Origin: Streptomyces mirabilis
Lineage (GTDB): Bacteria; Actinomycetota; Actinomycetes; Streptomycetales; Streptomycetaceae
Length of the DNA stretch: 64,000 bases
NCBI RefSeq assembly: GCF_039503195.1
Contig: NZ_JBCJKP010000001.1
Span: forward strand, 868,001 to 932,000
Reading direction: 5' to 3'
Position numbers and translations under genes: made by a program. The notes below the pieces were generated by a model that did no database searches, was not told the origin of the DNA, and was given only the letters and a program-made list of their open reading frames with translations. Positions 1-8,140 of this stretch are shown in pieces (position 1 is the stretch's first letter; every line of letters starts with the position of its first letter).

Positions 1-476
1 CGAGCGCCCGCTGCCAGTCCCGGGAACCCGCCCAGGGCGAGGCCGACCAGCACAGTGCGAGGCAGCCACCGGGCCTGAGCCAGGTGTGGGCGAGTCCGGC
101 GACCGCGGCGCGGCGGAGCCGGTGGAAGGCATTGCCGATGACGATCGACTCGAAGCTGTCCGGCCCGGCGGGCAGATCCTCGGCGCCGACGGTGATCGCG
201 CGAATGTGTGTCGCGCCCACGGCGATCGCCTTGGCGCGGACCACTTCGGTCATGTCGGGCTCGGCGTCCACGCACCACACCTCCGCGGGAGCCGCGCAGC
301 GGGAAGGCGAGTTGGCCGGTGCCGCAGGCCAGGTCGAGCAGCCGCCCACGCCCCGAGGGGGCTGCCCGGCGTACGAGATCGGCGATCATCGCGTCGGGGT
401 AGGGAAGCCGGAACCGGTCGTAGTAGTGGGCCGTACCGCGGTACAGATCGGGCTCGAATCTCACGTCACCTGCCAT
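1..476 (-). pseudogene. class I SAM-dependent methyltransferase, frameshifted and cut by window edge
   Basis: Reading from the ATG at 476, the protein shows the usual N-terminus of small class I methyltransferases (YDRFRLPYPDAMI) and motif I LLDLACGTGQLAFPL, the SAM-binding loop. Just after LAFPL the reading frame breaks. The continuation (AEVWCVDAEPDMTEVV, then IVIGNAFHRL and LRPGGCLALCW) is intact but lies in another frame. One extra base near 288-297 restores continuity if removed, so this is either a recent single-base frameshift or a sequencing error. The 3' part runs off the window start. It sits 11 bp downstream of the next methyltransferase gene and is probably co-transcribed with it. 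The substrate cannot be read from the sequence. Confidence 0.7.
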
Positions 477-487
477 GCGAGCACCCG

Positions 488-1345
488 TCAGGTAGTGGCC
501 ACCAACAGATCTTCTCCGCTCGACGGGCGAAGGTCGTCGGTCCGATCGGCGAAGTAGCGTTCGGCGAGGACGGTTCCCGACACGTGGTGGACGTCCTTGA
601 AGCCGGCGTCGCGGGCCAGCGCCAGCATCTCCTGCGGGGCGTAGAAGCTGATGAACGGCGTTCCGGCCGCCTGCGCCCGTGGCTTGGTCGCCTCGAGCGC
701 GGGGCGGTCGGCGTCATCGACGAGTTCGGCCGGCAGCATGAAGGTCACGGCGAGCGTCGAGCCGGGGGCGAGCAGGGCGAGTCGCCGCAGGGTCGCCGCG
801 GTGGCGTCTTTGGTGAGGTACATGGTGACGCCGGTGCAGGCGACGACCGTCGGCCGGCCGGGATCGAAGCCGGCGTCGGACAGTTGCTCCCACCAGTCCG
901 CGCCCGCCTCGAAGTCGACCGGCACGAGTCGCAGCCAGTCGGGGATCCCGTAGCCGAGTTCGATCAGGCGTCGGCGCTTCCAGGCCTGGGTGCCCGGCTG
1001 GTCGATCTCGAACACCCTCAGGCGGGCGGCGATCTCGGGCCTGCGCTGGGCGAAGGTGTCCAGACCGGCGCCCAGCACGACGTACTGGGCGACGCCGTGG
1101 CCGGCCCGCTCGGCCACCAGGTCCTCGATGAACCGGGCTCGGGCCACGATGGCCGCCCGGAACCCGCTGGTGCCCCGCGGATCCATGTCCGGGCGGCGCT
1201 GCCATCCCTCGTCAGGTGCCGCCAGTCGCAGCCCGATCTCGTCCTCGATCACGTGGGGCGGCGAGTCGACCCGCACGTGCATCGCCCGCCAGAGGGCGAC
1301 GCGCACCGCGGTGCTGTCCGGCACCTCGCTCTGCTCGTCCGCCAC
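488..1345 (-). CDS. SAM-dependent methyltransferase, leucine carboxyl methyltransferase-like (TIGR00027 type)
   Basis: About 285 residues, cytosolic. Recognisable pieces of the actinobacterial LCM-like family are the N-terminal RAMHVRVDSPPHVIEDE segment, ARARFIEDL, the SAM-binding motif QYVVLGAGLDTFAQR, the acidic ribose-binding FEIDQPGTQAWKRRRL, and VACTGVTMYLTKDA. Members methylate small molecules or carboxyl groups; many are linked to natural products and the substrate here is unknown. The GTG at 1345 was chosen over an upstream ATG at 1414 because AAGGAG lies 8 nt before it. It precedes the broken methyltransferase by 11 bp. Confidence 0.8.
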   Translation of the reverse strand: MADEQSEVPDSTAVRVALWRAMHVRVDSPPHVIEDEIGLRLAAPDEGWQRRPDMDPRGTSGFRAAIVARARFIEDLVAERAGHGVAQYVVLGAGLDTFAQRRPEIAARLRVFEIDQPGTQAWKRRRLIELGYGIPDWLRLVPVDFEAGADWWEQLSDAGFDPGRPTVVACTGVTMYLTKDATAATLRRLALLAPGSTLAVTFMLPAELVDDADRPALEATKPRAQAAGTPFISFYAPQEMLALARDAGFKDVHHVSGTVLAERYFADRTDDLRPSSGEDLLVATT

Positions 1346-1470
1346 GATGCCCCTCTCCTTGCGGTCAGTCTCCGAGTCGGCCGTGGACGACCGCGACGTG
1401 GGTTCCCGGCGCACCGGGCGACAGCGTCGCGATCAGTCGGGGCCACGACCATCCCACACGCCGGGGCGCC

Positions 1471-3027
1471 TCAGTAGCCGAAGCTCGTGGTGTAGGCGCA
1501 CTCGGTGTAGATGTAGCCGGACCGCAGCTCGGCCGTGTCCGAGGCGGGGGACTTCCCGGTTCCGCTCCGGGCCTTGTGCACGAAGTACGTGGTGCCCGCG
1601 GGCAGTCGGATGGTCCGTTGCGGATAGTTCTTCCCGCTGTCGTTGCACGGTGTGAAGCCTCGCACCAGCGTGCTGGCGAGGGAGTAGGACGTGCAACTCC
1701 CGCAGGCCTTGAGAGGGAAGCTTCCCGTCACCGGCCCCGTGTACATCACGGTGATGTCGTCGGGGCTGTCGTTCTTGACGGTGACGGAGATACTGCCGCC
1801 GGACGCCGTCGTGGGCAGCCTCTTGCCCGCGGCGGGCACCGTCTGGGCGATTTCCGCCGCGATGGCGATCTTCTGGGCGCGGGCTCGGTTCGTGTGGTGC
1901 GGATGGTTCTTGACGAAGTCGTTCATCGTGGTGACGGCCTCGTCGAAGCGTCCGTTCTTGTACTGGTCCACTCCGCAGGCGTACGTACCCGCGTCCGCGG
2001 TCCTGTCGGCCCGGTCTGCGTCCTTGCCGAGGTCCGCGGCCACACCCGCCTCTTCTCCGGGCAACGCGCGGACCTGGGTACCCAGGCTGTTGAGGTGCTG
2101 GACGGCCGTGCAGGGATCGCCGCCGGCCACCTGTTTCGCGGCCTTGTCGACCGCGGTCTTGACCGCCGGCTCCACCTTCGCGGCCGCCGCGGACCGCGGG
2201 AACGTCGTCAGGAGATCGCTGAAGTGCGTGGTCCAGTCCGCCTCGCCACCGCTCAGCGACCGCGACGCGCACGCGTAGAGCGAGGTCGCCAGCCGATCGT
2301 CGGGCCACGTGGACAGTGCTCCGAGGTCCCGCTTGCCCATGGTCCTCGGCACCGTGCGCAGGTACTTCAAGGGCGCTATGGCGTCGCAGTAGTTCTTCCG
2401 GTCGAAGGGCGCACCGACTGTGGCGTAGTACGTCTTGAGCCGATCGGGGACCCGGGCGGCCGCGCGTGAGCCGGGATGGTCGCCGCGCAGGCCCCGATAG
2501 ACCGTCAGTGCCCGACGGTAGTCGGCCTCCGCCGTCGCGAACGGCTGCTTGCCGGCGGTCTGGACGAGCTTGTCCGCCCGCTCCAACCGGTCCATGAGCA
2601 TCGCCTCGGTGGCCTCGTCACGCGCGCCGTCATAGAGGACGACGCCTCCGGTCGGCACGGCCAGAAGGACGACCCCGAGCGTGATCGCGAGCCAGGCGCG
2701 CGGCGCCCACACCAGACGGGTCCGCAGACCCACGACCGCCCCGTGAACGACCGCGAGACCGAGGAAGACCAGGTAGGCGACGACGGCTGCGCCCGGGACG
2801 CCGTCCGGGTCCGCGGGAAGGGCCACCCAGAGCAGCAGCGCGGTCGCGACCCAGCACAGCGCCATGAGTCCCCGACGGCGCACCAGCGCATAACCCAGGC
2901 CCAGTCCGCACAGGTTCAGCAGTGCCACCGCGGCCGCTCGCAGCCCGTCAGCCGCAGCGGGCGGCGGTGCGCTCGGCATCGGCGGTACGACGAATCCGGC
3001 GCGCGGGCCGTTGTTGTCCCAGGACAT
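1471..3027 (-). CDS. multi-pass membrane protein with large extracytoplasmic TPR-like region
   Basis: 518 residues; family not recognised with certainty. After a short proline-rich N-terminus there are about five hydrophobic segments in the first 150 residues (for example VALLNLCGLGLGYALV and LAITLGVVLLAVPTGGVVLY). A long soluble region of about 370 residues follows. It contains repeated helical stretches with regularly placed aromatics, such as DEAVTTMNDFVKNHP, resembling tetratricopeptide repeats. The C-terminal 110 residues are rich in Cys and Thr (KACGSCTSYSL, TPCNDSGKNY) and look like an exported beta domain with disulfides. The ATG at 3027 follows GGGGGAG by 5 nt. Regulation and partners are not evident; a cell-surface role is inferred from topology only. 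Confidence 0.7.
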   Translation of the reverse strand: MSWDNNGPRAGFVVPPMPSAPPPAAADGLRAAAVALLNLCGLGLGYALVRRRGLMALCWVATALLLWVALPADPDGVPGAAVVAYLVFLGLAVVHGAVVGLRTRLVWAPRAWLAITLGVVLLAVPTGGVVLYDGARDEATEAMLMDRLERADKLVQTAGKQPFATAEADYRRALTVYRGLRGDHPGSRAAARVPDRLKTYYATVGAPFDRKNYCDAIAPLKYLRTVPRTMGKRDLGALSTWPDDRLATSLYACASRSLSGGEADWTTHFSDLLTTFPRSAAAAKVEPAVKTAVDKAAKQVAGGDPCTAVQHLNSLGTQVRALPGEEAGVAADLGKDADRADRTADAGTYACGVDQYKNGRFDEAVTTMNDFVKNHPHHTNRARAQKIAIAAEIAQTVPAAGKRLPTTASGGSISVTVKNDSPDDITVMYTGPVTGSFPLKACGSCTSYSLASTLVRGFTPCNDSGKNYPQRTIRLPAGTTYFVHKARSGTGKSPASDTAELRSGYIYTECAYTTSFGY

Positions 3028-3198
3028 GACGGCTCCCCCAGTCAATCACGCCCGAAGTTCCATGACTTGTCAGAGTACGTTCAATCTTTCGGGCGCGACA
3101 GAGGATGCGCCGCGGCAGTGCGGACACGCGGTGAGCGGAGTGTCGGCGTCGGGGATCACCCTGTCTCCGTCGGAGATCACCCGCTCGTCATGACCGAC

Positions 3199-3248
3199 AT
3201 TTTATTTGCCAGCCCAGACTGATAAACCTATTGTTAGTACTTGTGCAG
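3199..3248 (+). promoter_or_regulatory. AT-rich promoter/operator region of the marR-MFS unit
   Basis: A short AT-rich island (TTTATTTGCC to GATAAACCTATTG) in otherwise GC-rich DNA directly precedes the MarR gene. TAGTAC at 3235-3240 could be a -10 box, placing transcription start at the GTG at 3249 (leaderless). MarR proteins usually repress their own operon from such a site. No clean palindrome is visible, so the operator is inferred. Confidence 0.35.
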
Positions 3249-3710
3249 GTGGAGAGAGAAGCAGGTACCGATCACCCCCACGGACCGCCCGACACCGTCC
3301 GGCTCGCCTCCGACCTGCGCCTCGCCGTGGGCCGCATGACCAGGCGACTGCGCCAGGCCCACGCCGTGGGGGACGTGTCACTCTCCGGCGTTTCGGTGCT
3401 CGCGCGGCTCGCCGCCGACGGCCCCGGCTCCCCGGGATCCCTCGCCGACCTGGAACGCGTACGGCCACAGGCGATGGCCGGCACACTCGCCGTACTAGAA
3501 CAGCGCGGGCTCGTCGGTCGTGGCCCCGACGCGGCGGACGGGCGACGGATCATCGTGGCGATCACCGAGGAGGGACGGGCCATGCTGGCGGAGCGGCGCT
3601 CCGAGTCCGTACACCGGCTCTCGGCCGTCCTCGACGAGTTCACCCCGGAGGAGCGCGGGACACTCGCGTCGGCCCTGCCCCTCCTCGACCGACTGGCGGA
3701 ACGGCTGTGA
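3249..3710 (+). CDS. MarR-family transcriptional regulator
   Basis: About 153 residues. It has the winged-helix MarR layout: N-terminal dimerisation helix (TVRLASDLRLAVGRMTRRLRQ), recognition helix (LERVRPQAMAGTLAVLEQRGLV), the wing GRGPDAADGRRIIVAITEEGRAML, and a C-terminal dimerisation helix. It lies directly upstream of a DHA2-type drug exporter and overlaps it by 4 bp (GTGA), so it very probably controls that exporter in response to a ligand or phenolic drug. In-frame starts exist at TTG 3231, GTG 3243 and GTG 3249; none has a good Shine-Dalgarno. GTG 3249 fits a leaderless transcript from the TAGTAC box. Confidence 0.85.
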   Translation: MEREAGTDHPHGPPDTVRLASDLRLAVGRMTRRLRQAHAVGDVSLSGVSVLARLAADGPGSPGSLADLERVRPQAMAGTLAVLEQRGLVGRGPDAADGRRIIVAITEEGRAMLAERRSESVHRLSAVLDEFTPEERGTLASALPLLDRLAERL

Positions 3711-5485
3711 CCGCGCGCACCTCACGCTGGACGCGCCGGAAGGACACCCCCGCGGGCCCCGGCTACAAGTGGGTCGCCCTGTCCAACACCACGCTCGGTG
3801 TGCTGATCGCCACGATGGACGCCTCCATCGTGATCATCTCGCTGCCCGCGATCTTCCGCGGGATCGGGCTCGACCCGCTCGCGCCCGGCAACATCGGCTA
3901 TCTGCTCTGGATGATCCTGGGGTATCTCCTGGTGTCGGCCGTACTCGTCGTCGTCCTCGGCCGACTCGGCGACATGTACGGCCGGGTCAAGATCTACAAC
4001 CTCGGTTTCCTCATCTTCGCCTGTGCCTCCGTCGCGCTGTCCCTCGACCCCTTCCGGGCCGGCGCCGGCGCGATGTGGCTGATTCTCTGGCGCATCGTGC
4101 AGGCCTTCGGCGGCTCCATGCTCACCGCCAACTCGGCCGCGATCCTCACCGACGCCTTCCCCACCCGGCAGCGCGGCATGGCCCTCGGCATCAACCAGAT
4201 CACCGCGCTCGCCGGCCAGTTCCTCGGCCTCCTCGCCGGTGGCCTCCTCGCCGCCGTCGACTGGCGCGCGGTGTTCTGGGTGAGCGTGCCGATCAGCGTC
4301 ACCGGCACCATCTGGTCGTACCTGAGCCTGCGCGAGACCGCGGCGGGACGCCCCGGCCGCATCGACTGGCTGGGCAACATCACCTTCGCCGCGGGCGCCG
4401 GAATCCTGCTGGCCGGCATCACCTACGGCATCCAGCCCTACGGCTCCGACGCCACCGGCTGGGGAAATCCGTGGGTGCTCAGCGGCCTGATCGGCGGCGT
4501 CGTACTGCTGCTGCTCTTCTGCTACGTCGAGTCGCGCGTCGCCGACCCCATGTTCACCCTGTCGCTGTTCAAGGTACGGGCGTTCGCCGCGGGCAACCTG
4601 GCGGCGCTGCTGACCGCGATCGCACGCGGCGGGCTGCAGTTCATGCTCATCATCTGGCTGCAGGGCATCTGGCTGCCCCTGCACGGCTACGCGTTCGAGG
4701 ACACCCCGCTGTGGGCGGGCATCTTCATGTTGCCGCTGACGCTCGGCTTCCTGATCGCGGGTCCGGTGTCGGGTTACCTGTCGGACCGGTTCGGCGCCCG
4801 GATGTTCTCCACGACCGGCCTGGTCGTGGTCGCGGTCTCCTTCCTCGGGCTGCTCGCGCTACCCATCGACTTCGACTACGGGCTCTTCGCGGCGCTGCTC
4901 CTGCTCAACGGGCTGGGCCAGGGTATGTTCTCCGCGCCGAACACGTCCTCGATCATGGGCAGCGTGCCGCCCGAGTACCGGGGCGTCGCCTCGGGCATGC
5001 GCTCCACGTTCCAGAACTCGGGCACCGCTCTGTCCATCGGTGTGTTCTTCTCCCTGATGGTCTCCGGACTGGCCTCATCCCTGCCCGGGGCGCTCAGCAG
5101 CGGACTCCAGGCGCACGGCGTACCGGCCGGCACCGCCGAGCACGCCGCGTCGCTGCCCCCGGTGAGCACGTTGTTCGCCACGTTCCTCGGCAACAACCCC
5201 ATCGAGCATCTGCTCGGATCCGGTGGAACCCTCACCCACCTCACCGCGGCCCAGCACGCCGCCCTGACCGGTCACACCTTCTTCCCGCAACTGGTCTCCG
5301 GTCCGTTCCACCACGGCCTGGCCATCGTCTTCGGCGTCGCCGCGGGCATGGCGCTGGTCTCCGCCCTCGCCTCGGCCCTACGCGGCGGGCAGCGTACCGC
5401 TCCGGACAACCCGCCGCGGAGCCGACCGCCCACTGTGGCCGACCCGGCACCGGCGGAACAGCGCCGGAACAACGCACCCTCGTAG
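3707..5485 (+). CDS. MFS drug:H+ antiporter, DHA2 (14-TM, EmrB/QacA-like)
   Basis: 592 residues with about fourteen hydrophobic segments, the size and topology of DHA2 exporters. Family motifs include the motif-C-like region after TMDASIVIISLPAI, the loop motif GRLGDMYGRVKIYNLGF between TM2 and TM3, and the second-half RGVASGMRSTFQNSGTALSIG typical of EmrB-like pumps. It exports toxic compounds or the strain's own metabolites across the cytoplasmic membrane using the proton gradient. The GTG start at 3707 overlaps the marR stop as GTGA, giving translational coupling. The C-terminal tail is charged and Pro-rich. The substrate is unknown. Confidence 0.9.
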   Translation: MTARTSRWTRRKDTPAGPGYKWVALSNTTLGVLIATMDASIVIISLPAIFRGIGLDPLAPGNIGYLLWMILGYLLVSAVLVVVLGRLGDMYGRVKIYNLGFLIFACASVALSLDPFRAGAGAMWLILWRIVQAFGGSMLTANSAAILTDAFPTRQRGMALGINQITALAGQFLGLLAGGLLAAVDWRAVFWVSVPISVTGTIWSYLSLRETAAGRPGRIDWLGNITFAAGAGILLAGITYGIQPYGSDATGWGNPWVLSGLIGGVVLLLLFCYVESRVADPMFTLSLFKVRAFAAGNLAALLTAIARGGLQFMLIIWLQGIWLPLHGYAFEDTPLWAGIFMLPLTLGFLIAGPVSGYLSDRFGARMFSTTGLVVVAVSFLGLLALPIDFDYGLFAALLLLNGLGQGMFSAPNTSSIMGSVPPEYRGVASGMRSTFQNSGTALSIGVFFSLMVSGLASSLPGALSSGLQAHGVPAGTAEHAASLPPVSTLFATFLGNNPIEHLLGSGGTLTHLTAAQHAALTGHTFFPQLVSGPFHHGLAIVFGVAAGMALVSALASALRGGQRTAPDNPPRSRPPTVADPAPAEQRRNNAPS

Positions 5486-5565
5486 GCGCGGGTCATCGCC
5501 CAGGCCGGCGGTGCGACGCCGGTACGGGCGGCACGAGAACGACCGTCGACCGCTTCCGGGCGATC

Positions 5566-6291
5566 TCAACCGGCGATCTCAACGCTGAGTTGGGAGCCCA
5601 GTTCCACGAAACCCAGTACGGCGGCAACACGTCGGGAGGCGGGAGGCCGCGCGCGCCATTGCGGCAGGAGTCCGGCAGCGAGGGCATGCGCGACCGTCGC
5701 CGAGCCGGTCACCCGGGCCAGCCCGCGTCCTCGCGCTCCTGGCGCCGTCAGTACGCCGATGTGTGCCGTCCGACTCGGCCAGGCCCGATACCCGGCAGCA
5801 GCGACCACCTGACCATGCTCTCGGACCACGAACACGGGCGACGTGATCTCGTCCAGTACGGCCTCGCCGGCGTCCTCACGACCTGCCGCCCGCTCCAGGA
5901 GCCGCAGTTCCGGGTGACTGGCGGGCAGTTGCTCCACCGTCGACGCACCGGCTTCCACCGGCCGGAAAGCCTCCGCAGACACGTACGCCAGCGCCGCCGG
6001 CCCCAGCACCCGGGCCACGGGCAGCACCTCCCGGACCGCAACGCCATCCACGGCGTCTTCCACCGACAGACCCGCCAACGCGTCGCGAACGATCACGGCG
6101 GCACGCGCGCTCGGCACGGTCACGATCGCCGATCCGCCCAGGGCGACCACGCCGACCCAGCCGACCGGGCACATTTCGGACTCCGGGGATTCCACCACGC
6201 TCACACCGCCCGTCGGCGCGAACGACACCGGCACCCGGGCCAGGCCCTCCCACAGCCCACGGGCTCTGACCAGCAGCGCTTCTCTCGACAT
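5566..6291 (-). CDS. GNAT-family N-acetyltransferase
   Basis: 241 residues. The N-terminal half (ALLVRARGLWEGLARVPVSF) is a less conserved substrate-side region seen in many streptomycete GNAT proteins. The C-terminal half has the fold's acetyl-CoA signature: SPVFVVREHGQVVAAAGYRAWPSRTAHIGVLTAPGARGRGLARV, where the GARGRG loop binds the pyrophosphate of acetyl-CoA. It would N-acetylate a small molecule or protein amine; the acceptor is unknown. It converges with the MFS gene. ATG 6291 was preferred to ATG 6300 because GAGG precedes it closely; both are possible. Confidence 0.75.
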   Translation of the reverse strand: MSREALLVRARGLWEGLARVPVSFAPTGGVSVVESPESEMCPVGWVGVVALGGSAIVTVPSARAAVIVRDALAGLSVEDAVDGVAVREVLPVARVLGPAALAYVSAEAFRPVEAGASTVEQLPASHPELRLLERAAGREDAGEAVLDEITSPVFVVREHGQVVAAAGYRAWPSRTAHIGVLTAPGARGRGLARVTGSATVAHALAAGLLPQWRARPPASRRVAAVLGFVELGSQLSVEIAG

Positions 6292-6399
6292 GGCCCTCAT
6301 CCTGCACGGCTGGAACATCGAGGACCTCCCGTACGCCACCTCCACCGACGGCGGAGCACCAGCGACCCGTCCCTCCTCGTGCTCAAGGAACCCGACCCG

Positions 6400-7105
6400 T
6401 CGGCGCCCGAACCTCCCCAGGCGATAAGCCCGTTCGACACGATGAACAACGGCGTCCACCAGAACGCGGACGTCTGGCTCAACGGCGTGCACCTGGGTTT
6501 CCTCCCTTACGGCTACACGGCGTTCGCCGACGACCTGCCCCCGCACCTGGGGCATACGTGGCTGACCGTGCGGGGCCTGTGCGGATCCCGCTCCGGGGCG
6601 TTCACGTGACGACGCCCGAGGTGAGCGAGCACCGCTCGGGTGTCGGTCGCCAACCTCGGCGCACGGGCCGCCCCTGCGTACGTACGGGTCACGGTCCTCG
6701 ACCCGCGCGGGCACGCGACACGCTCCTGCACGGAGTGTCGGATCGAGCGCCACGGCCGACTCCTCGCTCGACCTCCCGATCGAGCGGGCCGCACTGTGGT
6801 CCCCCGACTCACCGAGCCTCCACACCGCACGCGCCGAGCGGGCGGCCGTGTCCGGCGTCGGCCCGGTGGACATGCCGGTGGAGCGTGCGACGTTGCCGGG
6901 GACCGAGCAAGTGGTCGTCTGGTGGGGCGACTTCGACGAGTTGGCGAGCTGGCCCTGGGACGTCGGGCCCGGCCGCCCGATGACGCGCGCGTGCTCGTCG
7001 AAGTGACTGACAGCCACGGCCGTCTCGTCCCCGACGCGACGCTCAAGGTGATGTTCAGGGTCGACGACGCGGGTGGGCTCGCCGCCGTCGGAGAAGGGGG
7101 TCGGG
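6400..7105 (+). pseudogene. remnant of a GH2-type beta-galactosidase/glycosidase
   Basis: Pieces of a glycoside hydrolase family 2 protein lie in order but in different frames. They are NADVWLNGVHLGFLPYGYTAF, the family-typical sugar-binding jelly-roll (about 6460-6530); GVHVTTPEVSEHRS (about 6600); VSVANLGARAAPAYVRVTVLDPRGH (about 6640); LWSPDSPSLHTARAE (about 6795); then a C-terminal-type stretch VTDSHGRLVPDATLKVMFRV (about 7000-7060). The TIM-barrel catalytic domain between them is absent. Several frameshifts plus a deletion of well over 1 kb are implied. No functional product is expected. Boundaries are approximate. Confidence 0.6.
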
Positions 7106-7284
7106 GGCACCAACACCGGGCTCACCGCCGCTCGTTCGGAGGACTTTCCCTGCGTGGTGTCGCCGCTCTGTCTCCGAATCCCCGCGGAATTGTCCGTGAT
7201 CGGTAACGGACGCATCCCCCGGCGGCCCATCGCCGTCCTCACGGATGCACGAGATCCACGAGCACGACGAGGAGTGGGGCGGAC

Positions 7285-8079
7285 ATGTCGCGGCATGGGG
7301 GACGGAGTTGGCACGGTCGGGTTCTCGCGGCGGCGGTCGGGGTGACGGCTGCGGCTGCCGCCACCTCGATGTGGACCGCGCAGGCCAATCCCGTCGAGGG
7401 GCAGCACACACCGGCCGCCAGCTCGGCGCACTCCGGCGCGCCGAACGCCGGGTCCAAGGCTCCGGGCGGGACGCCGGTGTCGGTGGACATCGCCCATTCC
7501 TCCGACCGCGGGGCCCGCGGTGTCAACATCACCATCGACGACGGACCGGACCCCACGTGGACGCCGCAGGTCCTCCAGGTGCTGCGGGACAACGGCGTGA
7601 AGGCCACCTTCTGCATGGTGGGCACCCAGGCCCAGACCCACCCTGACCTGGTCAGGGCGGTGGTGACCGCCGGACACCGGTTGTGCGACCACACCGTCTC
7701 GCACGACACCACCATGGACACCAAGTCCCAGGCCTACCAGTCCCAGCAGATCCTGGACGCCGAACGCATGATCACCCAGGCCTCCGGAGGCGTCCGGCCG
7801 GAGTACTACCGCGCCCCGGGCGGCGCCTTCACCCCCTACAGCCGCCACCTGGCCGCCTCCCACCGCATGCGACCGCTCGGCTGGAACGTCGACTCCAAGG
7901 ACTTCGAACACCCCGGCACGGGCGCCATCGTCGCCACCGTCAAGAGCGAGATCTCCAACGGCCCGACCATCCTCTTCCACGACGCCGGCGGGGACCGCTC
8001 CCAGACCGTGGCCGCCCTGCGTGAGGTCCTGCCCTGGCTGAAGCAGCAGGGCTACTCCCTCGGCTTTCCCGTGCGCTGA
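7285..8079 (+). CDS. secreted polysaccharide deacetylase (NodB homology, CE4)
   Basis: 264 residues with an N-terminal signal peptide (RVLAAAVGVTAAAAATSMW, likely cut near ANP) and a Ser/Ala-rich linker. A NodB domain follows. Motif 1 is TIDDGPD (Asp85/Asp86), motif 2 is HTVSH (His136 and His140, metal ligands), motif 3 is RAPGG (Arg176), motif 4 is WNVDSKDF, and motif 5 is FHDAGG near residue 222. All catalytic and metal-binding residues are present. Such enzymes remove N- or O-acetyl groups from peptidoglycan, chitin oligomers or xylan; the substrate cannot be decided here. The ATG is preceded by GGAG. It converges with the binding-protein gene that ends at 8120. Confidence 0.88.
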   Translation: MSRHGGRSWHGRVLAAAVGVTAAAAATSMWTAQANPVEGQHTPAASSAHSGAPNAGSKAPGGTPVSVDIAHSSDRGARGVNITIDDGPDPTWTPQVLQVLRDNGVKATFCMVGTQAQTHPDLVRAVVTAGHRLCDHTVSHDTTMDTKSQAYQSQQILDAERMITQASGGVRPEYYRAPGGAFTPYSRHLAASHRMRPLGWNVDSKDFEHPGTGAIVATVKSEISNGPTILFHDAGGDRSQTVAALREVLPWLKQQGYSLGFPVR

Positions 8080-8098
8080 GTACCCGCCACTCGTCCTC

Positions 8099-8140
8099 TC
8101 AGCGGGTGAGTCCGACCCTTCAGCGGGTGAGTCCGTCCTT
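8099..8140. repeat. 21-bp tandem duplication at the 3' end of the sugar-binding protein gene
   Basis: Two adjacent 21-bp units (8099-8119 and 8120-8140) agree at 19 positions; both begin TCAGCGGGTGAGTCCG. The inner unit encodes the last residues and stop of the minus-strand lipoprotein, and the outer unit is a near copy just beyond the stop. It looks like a local slippage duplication of the gene end and leaves a back-up stop codon. Confidence 0.6.

Noticed and set aside
86..1477. Long plus-strand open frame over the two methyltransferase genes
   Set aside because: Product is Arg/Gly-rich without motifs; the minus strand carries clear methyltransferase motifs.
7192..7211. Inverted repeat GTCCGT / ACGGAC before the deacetylase gene as operator
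   Set aside because: Six-bp arms are expected by chance in this composition and no regulator is nearby.
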